From positions 23,281-87,280 of the forward strand of contig JACJNZ010000015.1 in NCBI GenBank assembly GCA_014695325.1: a stretch of 64,000 nt of DNA, in the 5' to 3' direction. This DNA is from Cyanobacteria bacterium FACHB-502. GTDB taxonomy: Bacteria > Cyanobacteriota > Cyanobacteriia > Elainellales > Elainellaceae. Numbering within the stretch: position 1 is the stretch's first letter; the number at the start of each line of letters is the position of its first letter. Below are positions 26,171 through 33,636 of the stretch, one piece after another. The notes below the pieces were generated by a model that saw nothing but the letters and a program-made list of their open reading frames with translations, was not told the origin of the DNA and did not search any database. The position numbers and the translations under genes are program-made.

Positions 26171-28368
26171 TTCTCCACAAAGGGAAGTTCAGATTCCAGA
26201 ACAGGTTCCAGGACAGGTTTCAGAACAGAGAGGGCAGCCTGCACGATCGCTTCTGGCTCGATATCCAGACACTCCAGGTGGTAGGGACAGGCAAAGGCAT
26301 AGCAGGGGCTACACACCGTCGGACGACGCAGCAGCCGAGAAGGACTATAGCGGGGTTGCCACTGGCACTCGTATTCGGTTCCGGCAAACATGACGACATT
26401 GGGCACTTGCAGCGCATCCACGATATGCATGGTTGAAGTGTTGTTGGTCAACACCAGTTTTGCGTTGGCAATCAGGGCAACCAGTTCCGGCAGGGTTGTC
26501 ATTCCCATCAGGTCAACCGCTCGATCACCCAAAATCGATAAAATCTCCTGCGATCGATCGCGGTCTTTTTCAACGCCGGTGACAATCACTGACCATCCGG
26601 TGAGGTCGCTGAGACGACGGGCAGCTTCCGCAAAACGATCGGGGGCATAGTTGCGCGACTGGCAAGTTGTCCATGGATTGAGCAGCAGGTAGGGTGTTTC
26701 AGCAGGGATGCCTCTGGTATGCAGCAGATGAGCGATCGCGGTTTGTGCTTCTGGAGAAATGTGCAGCGACAGGGCGCGATCGGTGACGGTAAACCCGATC
26801 GACTCGACTAGCCGCAGATTGCGATCGACCTGATGAATTTCGTCGGGAGCAGGCGGAACAGCATGGGTGAGCGTTCCCAGATCGGTTTCTTTGGATTCGC
26901 CCAGTCGTAGAGGAATGCCTGCCAGCGCACAAATGAGAGCTGCCGGATGGGGACTCTGGCTAAAGCTAGTGAGAATGATGACAGCATCAAATTGCCTTTG
27001 TCGCAGCCTGTCGATCAAGTTCCATTCTCGTGCCGGGTCAAAGTCCAGCCGTCCGAGATCCTGCCACAGCACCCGCCAAGGCAATCCTGCATCAATCCAG
27101 GGCAGCAAAGGTTCCGTGAGCATTCCGCCTGGACTTGCCATCAGCGTAATCTTTGCATCAGGCAGATTTTCCCGCAAGGCACGTAGCGTTGGGGTTGTCA
27201 TCATCACATCGCCGATGTTGTCCAGCCGCATCACCAGCAGATTCTTCACCGATCGCCAGTCAGAATTTGACTCCGTGGGGGAGGGGGGCAAGGGCGTTAA
27301 AGAGGCAATGGCTCCTAAAGGGGAACTGCTTCGCCTTGGATCAGGAGCTATTTCTTTGCAACGGGACAGCAGCGATCGCGCAGCCTCCAACACTTGCGCC
27401 GGAGTAATTTCATCCAGGCAGGTTTGCCATTCCAACGGACAGTTGCCGCTATACCAGCAGGCTTGCTCGGTGAAATTGTGAATTCGACGATCGCCGCACT
27501 GCGGATAGCCCTGAAGATTTACATGGGGTTCCGGCTGCCCATAGCGTCCGTGCCAGGAAGGTCCAAATAAGGTGATAGTGGGCGCGTTGACTGCTGCCGC
27601 AATTCGCACGGGTCCGGTATCCGCTCCGATGACCAGATCGGCAAACGAGAAAGCGGCTGCTAACTGCCGCAAACTACCCCGCTCCCAAAGTGAAACTTTG
27701 CCGTCTGAACCATTGCCACCTATTGCCTCTGCGATTTGCACTGTCTGATCGCGATCGGCTCCCACCACAATCTGAATCGATGCGCTGTACTGCTGCTGAA
27801 GGGCTTGCCCAAGCTGCACAAAATCAGCCTCCGCCCAGCGTTTGATTGCCATTCCCGCATCAATGCAGAAGAACACCAGTGGACGATAAGCTGCCCCGAG
27901 CTGCCGCTGTGCCTCCAGCTTCTCCGATACCGTCAGATGAAGCTCTGCCTGACGCTGCATCAACGCTGGCTGGATCAGTCCCTCTTGCTGAAGGATCGCC
28001 AAAAATCGATCGCTCACCAATTCATTCTCAGGCGGCGATCGCCAAAGATTCGTGGCGACCTGCTCCGCGTTTGACTGCTGTACCGCTTCTGCAATGCCGT
28101 CATAGGTGGTATCCGTGACGATAAGATCAAACGATTCGCTGGCAAGCAGGCGATCGAGCGAAGCTCTTGCCTCGCCCCGTGGTGCAATCACAACCTGATC
28201 GATCAGCGGATCGGTCTGCAAAAGCTGATCCCCAGGAGCAAAGGTGAGAACCGTGACACGAGCTGCTGGATGGGACTTTGCCAGTGCATGAATTGCAGGC
28301 AGCGCAATGATCAAATCACCAATGCCGCCCAGGAGTTCGATGAAGAGGATGCGGTAGGTGTCACCCAT
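26164..28368 (-). CDS. Tandem fusion of two GT9 (heptosyltransferase-type) domains
   Basis: 734 residues, twice the usual 340-370. Domain 1 (about 5-340) starts ILFIELLGGIGDLIIALPAI and has GADTGPVRIAAAVNAPTI, the donor-binding site of ADP-heptose transferases. A linker rich in Ser and Pro (about 342-370) leads to domain 2 (about 372-715), which starts NLLVMRLDNIGDVMMTTPTL and has TNNTSTMHIVDALQVPNVV at the same place. Both halves keep the GT9 pattern GDxxxxxPxxxxL. Two transfer reactions, or one catalytic and one binding half, are possible. The last 18 residues contain the repeat KPVLEPVLESEL, from a 12-bp tandem repeat. Confidence 0.9.
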   Translation of the reverse strand: MGDTYRILFIELLGGIGDLIIALPAIHALAKSHPAARVTVLTFAPGDQLLQTDPLIDQVVIAPRGEARASLDRLLASESFDLIVTDTTYDGIAEAVQQSNAEQVATNLWRSPPENELVSDRFLAILQQEGLIQPALMQRQAELHLTVSEKLEAQRQLGAAYRPLVFFCIDAGMAIKRWAEADFVQLGQALQQQYSASIQIVVGADRDQTVQIAEAIGGNGSDGKVSLWERGSLRQLAAAFSFADLVIGADTGPVRIAAAVNAPTITLFGPSWHGRYGQPEPHVNLQGYPQCGDRRIHNFTEQACWYSGNCPLEWQTCLDEITPAQVLEAARSLLSRCKEIAPDPRRSSSPLGAIASLTPLPPSPTESNSDWRSVKNLLVMRLDNIGDVMMTTPTLRALRENLPDAKITLMASPGGMLTEPLLPWIDAGLPWRVLWQDLGRLDFDPAREWNLIDRLRQRQFDAVIILTSFSQSPHPAALICALAGIPLRLGESKETDLGTLTHAVPPAPDEIHQVDRNLRLVESIGFTVTDRALSLHISPEAQTAIAHLLHTRGIPAETPYLLLNPWTTCQSRNYAPDRFAEAARRLSDLTGWSVIVTGVEKDRDRSQEILSILGDRAVDLMGMTTLPELVALIANAKLVLTNNTSTMHIVDALQVPNVVMFAGTEYECQWQPRYSPSRLLRRPTVCSPCYAFACPYHLECLDIEPEAIVQAALSVLKPVLEPVLESELPFVENC
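26194..26229. repeat. 12-bp tandem repeat inside the 3' end of the GT9-GT9 gene
   Basis: TTCCAGAACAGG, TTCCAGGACAGG and TTTCAGAACAGA stand in a row. On the coding strand they give the residues PVLE repeated. Being a multiple of three, the duplications keep the frame. Confidence 0.75.
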
Positions 28369-28382
28369 AGATCTAACACCAA

Positions 28383-29189
28383 TTAAATTGAAAGCAACTG
28401 TGGTGCATCATTATGCCGATCGTGAATGGTTGTAGGAATCTCCTGGTGATACACGCCGGAGGGCATCACACCACAGCCACCGTAGGTAGACATGACTCGA
28501 AGCTGCGCCAATACGTCTTCGCCGCAGTGGTTTTCTGGCAGGTCACGCCAAAACTCGAAACTGCCCACGTTTAGCAATTTGGCCCGATCGTATAAAACGC
28601 AGCCGCCGATCCAGGCAACGCGATATTTGCGGGGGCGATCGGGCGTAATGTTATGCTGCTGCTGGACGTGATAGAGATTTGCGGCGTTGTGTAGTTTATA
28701 TCGCTCCCATTGGGGCGTTCCCGATCGCACGATTTCTGGCTCAACTGCTCCTTCCCACCACTCCAAAATTTGCTGATGCGGACGGACATCCTGCTTGAAG
28801 CTTAAACCGATCACCGCCGAGCCGACAAAACCACACTGCTCCTGCTGAATCGTCTGCATGAGTAGCCCGATGACCCACGGTTCTAGAATGAGATCATCGT
28901 CCAGAAACAGCACATAGGGAGCCGTTGCCTGATCGAGGAGAAATTGCCGATGTTCTGCGAGGCCGCGCCGAGGTAGATGCCTGTGGGTGGCGATCGAATG
29001 TCCGTGTGCTTCCAGAACGCGCAGGGCTGCAATCACTTCTCCAGACTGGAATGTGTTGTTCGTTTCGGTTTGATCGGAAACAATCACGCGAAAATTAGTA
29101 AACGTCTGAGCGCACAGACTGGTTAACGTGACTGCTAAGGCAGCAGAACGATTACAGGTTGGAATCAGAACATCTAAAGCCGGATTCAT
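28383..29189 (-). CDS. GT2-family glycosyltransferase
   Basis: 268 residues with the GT-A fold of family 2. It starts LDVLIPTCNRSAALAVTLTS, and YVLFLDDDLILEP supplies the DxD-like metal and nucleotide site. GGCVLYDRAKLLNVGSFEF is the acceptor-side motif, and a later GEDVLAQLRV resembles the catalytic ED of the family. No membrane helices. It lies 60 bases downstream of the single GT9 gene and 14 bases upstream of the GT9-GT9 gene, in the same transcription unit. Inverting transfer of an unknown sugar. Confidence 0.87.
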   Translation of the reverse strand: MNPALDVLIPTCNRSAALAVTLTSLCAQTFTNFRVIVSDQTETNNTFQSGEVIAALRVLEAHGHSIATHRHLPRRGLAEHRQFLLDQATAPYVLFLDDDLILEPWVIGLLMQTIQQEQCGFVGSAVIGLSFKQDVRPHQQILEWWEGAVEPEIVRSGTPQWERYKLHNAANLYHVQQQHNITPDRPRKYRVAWIGGCVLYDRAKLLNVGSFEFWRDLPENHCGEDVLAQLRVMSTYGGCGVMPSGVYHQEIPTTIHDRHNDAPQLLSI

Positions 29190-29249
29190 AAAGACAATAC
29201 AGAATGATTTCTAATTAACCAGCAAGAATACGATACTAATAATTTGAAA

Positions 29250-30365
29250 CTAACAAGGAATTAAAGAGCCAGTATCGATCGCAGGAGATATATCTACCTC
29301 AGAGAGCAATTCGATCGCCGCCTTAACGACATCATCGGGATCAACAAGTCGCAAACAGTGGTGATGTTCTTCAGGACAAACGCTCTTATAACAAAGGCGA
29401 CAGGGAACTTCATGATACAGAACACGATTGGGAACACGCCAGGGAGTATGCTGAAGATTCGTTAGTGCATATAGGTCTACCACAGGCGTACCCACCGCAG
29501 CCGCCAAGTGAGCGGGTCCAGTGTTATTAGAAATAAGCAGTGGGGCGATCGACAACAACGCTGCCATCTCCGATAAATTGAGGCGATCGACCAGCGAAAC
29601 AGAATTTGCCTGCATTTCCGTCTGGATGAACTGCACCAGTTCCCGTTCCGGCGTGGTTCCCGTCAAAATTACCTGCAAGCCGAATTCCTGCACGAGTCGC
29701 CGCGCTGCGATCGCAAACAGCTCGGGTGGATAGCGACGCGAAGGAGCCGTTGCCCCTGGATGAATCACGACCCACGGCTGCTGTAAATCTACCCCCTGAG
29801 CTGCTAACAGGTGGCGAACGCGATCGACTGCTTCTGCGGGGATCTGGAGCTTCATGCGATCGTCTTCGAGGCTGAAGCCAACACTGCTGACCAGATCAAG
29901 CTGTCGCTGTACCTCATGGCGAATCATCTGTTCCGGTTCCGGGTCTTTGATCCAGTTGGTGAGCAACTGATAGGAATTTTCGTGACAGTGCGCCAGCCGC
30001 AAAGGAATATCTGCCATGTAACACAAAAACGCCGACGGCAAAGGATTTTGGCTGTAAACGGTAAAGATAACGGCAGCATCAAACTGCCTCGATCGCAGCC
30101 GCTCGATCATTTGAAATTCAGGCTGGCTATTGGGTCGTGGTGCGGTCGCTTTGAGCCAGGGAGCATCGTAAACAATCACGTCATCGATTTCGGGGATCAG
30201 GGGGGCGATCGTTGCACCGGCCTGAGAAGTCATTAGCGTGATTCGGCGAGGAGAATCAGAAGATGTTTTTAAGGCACGCATTGCAGGCGCAGTCATTAAC
30301 ACATCGCCGATCGAATCCAGCCGAACGCAGAGAATATTTTGGGCAGTGTTCCAGGAAATAGACAT
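29250..30365 (-). CDS. GT9-family glycosyltransferase (ADP-heptose transferase type)
   Basis: 371 residues. The N-terminus ILCVRLDSIGDVLMTAPAMR is the GT9 signature, and the donor site reads SNNTGPAHLAAAVGTPVVDL. PWVVIHPGATAPSRRYPPEL marks the start of the C-terminal Rossmann half. A Cys-rich piece, CRLCYKSVCPEEHHHC, near residue 325, recurs in a related form at the end of the GT9-GT9 fusion (VCSPCYAFACPYHLEC), so the two share a subtype. It would add a heptose from ADP-heptose. It lies 33 bases downstream of hldE. Confidence 0.9.
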   Translation of the reverse strand: MSISWNTAQNILCVRLDSIGDVLMTAPAMRALKTSSDSPRRITLMTSQAGATIAPLIPEIDDVIVYDAPWLKATAPRPNSQPEFQMIERLRSRQFDAAVIFTVYSQNPLPSAFLCYMADIPLRLAHCHENSYQLLTNWIKDPEPEQMIRHEVQRQLDLVSSVGFSLEDDRMKLQIPAEAVDRVRHLLAAQGVDLQQPWVVIHPGATAPSRRYPPELFAIAARRLVQEFGLQVILTGTTPERELVQFIQTEMQANSVSLVDRLNLSEMAALLSIAPLLISNNTGPAHLAAAVGTPVVDLYALTNLQHTPWRVPNRVLYHEVPCRLCYKSVCPEEHHHCLRLVDPDDVVKAAIELLSEVDISPAIDTGSLIPC

Positions 30366-30398
30366 GGGAATGGAGTCAGGAATAGAACGGGGAATGAG

Positions 30399-31904
30399 TT
30401 AGCGATAAAGCTGGGGTGGAGATGGGGCAGCAGAAACAGAACGAATTTGCTCGATCGTGCGCGTGGTCGATCGATTTTCTACAAACGAGAGAATGTGAAC
30501 AACACCGCCCAATTGCTCAACCAGGGGAGCTTCCGGCAATGTTTCTCGCGTATAGTCTCCGCCTTTAACAAACACATTGGGGCGAATGATTTCAATCAAA
30601 TGGTGGGGAGTCAATTCAGAAAAAGGAATCACATAATCCACGGATTCCAAAGCAGTTAAGACGGTGAGGCGATCGTCTAACGCATTCACAGGTCGCCCCA
30701 TTCCCTTAAGCTGACGCACGCTTTCATCGCTGTTCACGCCGACAATCAGCACATCACCCAACGCTTTTGCCTGCTGTAGGTAAGTGACATGACCGGAATG
30801 CAGCAAATCAAAGCAGCCGTTGGTAAACACAATTCGTTTTCCAGCAGTGCGGTGTGCTTCAAGGCAGCGAACGATTTGAGCGCGATCCAGGATTCGCTTG
30901 TTTGATACCGCAGGACGATCGGGCTGGAACTGCTGCCGTAATTGATTCGCTGTGCAAACGCTGGTTCCAGTTTGCTGTACCACTATCTGCGTTGCTGTCT
31001 TGGCAATCTGAGCCGCGATCGACACCGAAGCCTGCGCCGCCAAACTCAATGCCAGAGCTGTAATAAACGTATCACCCGCCCCAGAAGTGTGATTCGCAGG
31101 CACAGGCTGAGCTGGAATCTGAATCGGAGAACTCCCCGTCTGAAATAAAACTGCGCCTTCGCTATCCAACGTTACCGCAACGATTTTCGCGCCTGTGAGT
31201 TCCAACAATCGATCGCCACAAGGCAAAACTTGAGCCACCCGATCGCCCTTCTGAACAGGCAGTTCGAGGAGGCGGATTGTTTCCCCATAATTCGGCTTGA
31301 CTGCCGTAGGTTTGACGCGCTGATAATTCGCAAGCTGCTTGGAATCGATCACCAAAGTTCGATCGTGCTGTGCCTGTAATTGGGCGATCGTCTCAATTAA
31401 TCGCGGCGTGAGAATGCCATAGCCATAATCGGAGAGAATCACTGCATCCACTTGCGGAAAAAGCTGCGTCAGGCGATCGATTATCCCTGTTTCCAGCTCT
31501 GCTGAAATTGCCGCCGTGCTGCCCTGATCAAACCGCAGCAAAATCTGATTTTGTGACACAATCCGCTGCTTTGCCAGCGTCGCCCGATCGTGCGAAACGA
31601 TCAAATGATTTCCCTCAAGCGATCGCTGCTGGAGGCTGTGCAAAAGCCGATCGCCTTCCGAGTCCTGCCCAATCACTGACAATAAAACTGGACGTGCCCC
31701 AAACGCTGCCACATTCGCCGCCACATTTGCCGCCCCGCCGGGAAAATCCTGTCGCTGATCAATCGCCACAACCGGGACTGGAGCCTCCTGACAAAGGCGA
31801 TTCGCATCCCCAGCCAAATACGCATCCAGCATAACATCGCCAACCACCAGGACGCTAAATGACGACCAGCGATCGATCGAAGAAAGCAAATCGTTCATCG
31901 GCAA
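30399..31904 (-). CDS. hldE: Bifunctional heptose-7-phosphate kinase / heptose-1-phosphate adenylyltransferase HldE
   Basis: 501 residues, the normal two-domain length. The N-terminal ribokinase-like domain (about 1-330) has VGDVMLDAYLAGDANRL and the catalytic GAGDTF with its Asp base. The C-terminal domain (about 360-500) is a nucleotidyltransferase with FTNGCFDLLHSGH (the HxGH-type site), GVNSDESVRQLKG and ENRSTTRTIEQIR. It phosphorylates D-glycero-D-manno-heptose 7-phosphate at C1, and after GmhB removes the C7 phosphate it joins AMP to give ADP-heptose. Its start overlaps the gmhB stop by ten bases, so consecutive steps are coupled. Confidence 0.95.
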   Translation of the reverse strand: MPMNDLLSSIDRWSSFSVLVVGDVMLDAYLAGDANRLCQEAPVPVVAIDQRQDFPGGAANVAANVAAFGARPVLLSVIGQDSEGDRLLHSLQQRSLEGNHLIVSHDRATLAKQRIVSQNQILLRFDQGSTAAISAELETGIIDRLTQLFPQVDAVILSDYGYGILTPRLIETIAQLQAQHDRTLVIDSKQLANYQRVKPTAVKPNYGETIRLLELPVQKGDRVAQVLPCGDRLLELTGAKIVAVTLDSEGAVLFQTGSSPIQIPAQPVPANHTSGAGDTFITALALSLAAQASVSIAAQIAKTATQIVVQQTGTSVCTANQLRQQFQPDRPAVSNKRILDRAQIVRCLEAHRTAGKRIVFTNGCFDLLHSGHVTYLQQAKALGDVLIVGVNSDESVRQLKGMGRPVNALDDRLTVLTALESVDYVIPFSELTPHHLIEIIRPNVFVKGGDYTRETLPEAPLVEQLGGVVHILSFVENRSTTRTIEQIRSVSAAPSPPQLYR

Positions 31905-32521
31905 ATCGGAGGGAGAGTGGATGGAAAAGGGAACGAAAGAGAGAAATCAGAACGATCGATTGCGAGAATCACACGAGCAGCCGCACCCAAATCAGAAACA
32001 AGATGATGCGGTAAACGCTGTGGAGATAGCTGCCACTCGGTTTCATTACCGTTATCGATCAAGATAGTGCGACAACCCGCGGCACGTCCGGCAGCCACAT
32101 CATGCAAAATATCGCCAATAAACCAGGACGTACTCAGATCAATCTGGTGATCCGCTGCCGCCTGAAGCAGCAAACCCGGCTCCGGCTTTCGACAGGAACA
32201 GTTTATCGTATACGGGGCGATCGTTCCGTCTGGATGATGCGGACAATAATAAAACCCCGCTAACGGAATCCCAAACCGAGCAAGCTCCCCGGTGAGATGC
32301 TGTTGGACGATCGCCAGAGCCGTTTCCTCAAAATAGCCTCGTGCAATTCCTGACTGGTTCGTAATGATAAACAGCTTGTATCCCGCCTCATGGAGTCGTT
32401 GCAAGGCTTCGATCGCCCCTTCGCACCACTGAATTAAAGCCGGGTCAACGTTGTAGGGAACGTTCTCAATTAGCGTTCCATCTTTATCGAGAAAAACCGC
32501 TTTTTGAGGGAGAGTTTGCAT
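31895..32521 (-). CDS. gmhB: D-glycero-D-manno-heptose-1,7-bisphosphate 7-phosphatase GmhB
   Basis: 208 residues from ATG 32521. The HAD core is AVFLDKDGTLIENVPYN with the two catalytic Asp, IITNQSGIARG with the second motif, and FIGDILHDVAAGRAAGC with the last acidic pair. A GmhB zinc loop is present: CPHHPDG and then CSCRKPEPG. It removes the C7 phosphate of heptose 1,7-bisphosphate. The frame stays open to 32707, but that 62-residue extension passes through a dispersed repeat and is not conserved-looking, so the shorter start is chosen. The tail after residue 190 is Ser/Phe/Pro rich. Confidence 0.92.
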   Translation of the reverse strand: MQTLPQKAVFLDKDGTLIENVPYNVDPALIQWCEGAIEALQRLHEAGYKLFIITNQSGIARGYFEETALAIVQQHLTGELARFGIPLAGFYYCPHHPDGTIAPYTINCSCRKPEPGLLLQAAADHQIDLSTSWFIGDILHDVAAGRAAGCRTILIDNGNETEWQLSPQRLPHHLVSDLGAAARVILAIDRSDFSLSFPFPSTLPPICR

Positions 32522-32586
32522 TGGCAGGTTGCTTTTTTTGATACTGCTAATTGAGTGAGCGGTTTGAGTCAGGGTTCCGGCGTTCC

Positions 32587-32775
32587 AGATTGCCCCTAAA
32601 TCCTTTAATTCCTGGAGGGCTTTGAAGTGGCTTAGCTTGCTTGGCGAACTCATAGAAGTGCCTTGTTGGGGGTTAGGCAAGAGTTTTCCTAACAGTCCTA
32701 TTTTCACATTTGCAAGTTGCTCTTCTGAATCTCAAAGCCCCCCCGAATTGGGGGATTTAGGGGGCGGTGTAGAAT
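32587..32775. repeat. Two partial dispersed repeats in opposite orientation
   Basis: A plus copy (32587-32640; GATTGCCCCTAAATCC and GGAGGGCTTTGAAG) and a minus copy (32731-32775; CTCAAAGCCCCCCCGAATTG then GGGGGATTTAGGGGGCG) face each other in the gap between gmhB and the SDR gene. A transcript of the gap could fold across the pair. Confidence 0.8.
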
Positions 32776-32799
32776 CTCCAATGCGCTTTAAACAACCGC

Positions 32800-33525
32800 T
32801 TAGGGCCAGGAAGACTCCCGCATCGGAATCACTGTCACCTCTGGAATGACTGTTTCGGCAGGTTGCAGCAGCACATAGCGAATCGTGTCCGCCACATTGC
32901 GCGGATCTTGCAGCACATTTGGATCGAGCTCCGGAAATCGATCGAGCAAGAAAGGTGTTCTCATTCCGCCTGCCACGATCGCCGTTACCTTCACCCCATG
33001 CGGACGACCTTCAACGTGCAGCGCATGGCTCAAACCCATTAGTCCCCATTTACTCGCATGATAGGCAGATGCATTTGCCCAGGTCCGTTTAGCTGCCGTC
33101 GATGCCACATTCACGATATGCCCGCTGCCCTGCTGCTTCATGAGCGGAAAGACCTGCTTTGCCAGAATAAACGGAGCGCGTAAATTCACACTCAAAATTC
33201 GATCCCAATCATCGATCCCCATTTCTTCGATCGATACCGTTAAATCCGTTCCGGCATTATTCACCAGAACGTCAATTTTGCCGTGCTGATCGATGATTTT
33301 TTGAATGCTGGTCTGAATCTGCTGCTCGTCTGTAATATCTAGCGACAAAGCATACGCCTCTAACCCGCGATCGCGTAGCTTTTGCGTCAACGGCTCTGCC
33401 AGATCCATCCGAACGTCCGCAGCAACAACGATCGCCCCCGCTTCTGCTAAACTCTCACAGATCGCAGCTCCCAAACCGCGTCCGCCACCAGTTACCAGCA
33501 CTACTTTTCCAGTCAACGTTTCCAT
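32800..33525 (-). CDS. Short-chain dehydrogenase/reductase
   Basis: 241 residues of classical SDR type. TGGGRGLGAAI binds the NAD(P) cofactor, NNAG follows, VNVASTAAKRT holds the catalytic Ser, and YHASKWG is the YxxxK active site. Unlike HldD or sugar epimerases, which are extended SDRs of about 310 residues, this is short and lacks their C-terminal sugar domain, so it is not a plain hldD. It lies between gmhB and the GT4-GmhA fusion on the same strand. It may oxidise or reduce a sugar intermediate; that role is inferred from position alone. Confidence 0.82.
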   Translation of the reverse strand: METLTGKVVLVTGGGRGLGAAICESLAEAGAIVVAADVRMDLAEPLTQKLRDRGLEAYALSLDITDEQQIQTSIQKIIDQHGKIDVLVNNAGTDLTVSIEEMGIDDWDRILSVNLRAPFILAKQVFPLMKQQGSGHIVNVASTAAKRTWANASAYHASKWGLMGLSHALHVEGRPHGVKVTAIVAGGMRTPFLLDRFPELDPNVLQDPRNVADTIRYVLLQPAETVIPEVTVIPMRESSWP

Positions 33526-33636
33526 TTCAATTCACTCCTATCAATTCGTCTCAAATTTATTCATTGCACAATCCACGATCGCCCCTCATCCCTTTATCTC
33601 CTCATCTCCTCACCCATCCACCCCCTTATCCACCCT

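Noticed and set aside
32522..32707. N-terminal extension of GmhB
   Set aside because: The frame passes through a dispersed repeat, and HAD phosphatases of this type begin just before the FLDKDGT motif.
32800..33525. Annotation as HldD (ADP-heptose 6-epimerase)
   Set aside because: The protein is a 241-residue classical SDR; HldD is an extended SDR of about 310 residues with a C-terminal sugar domain.
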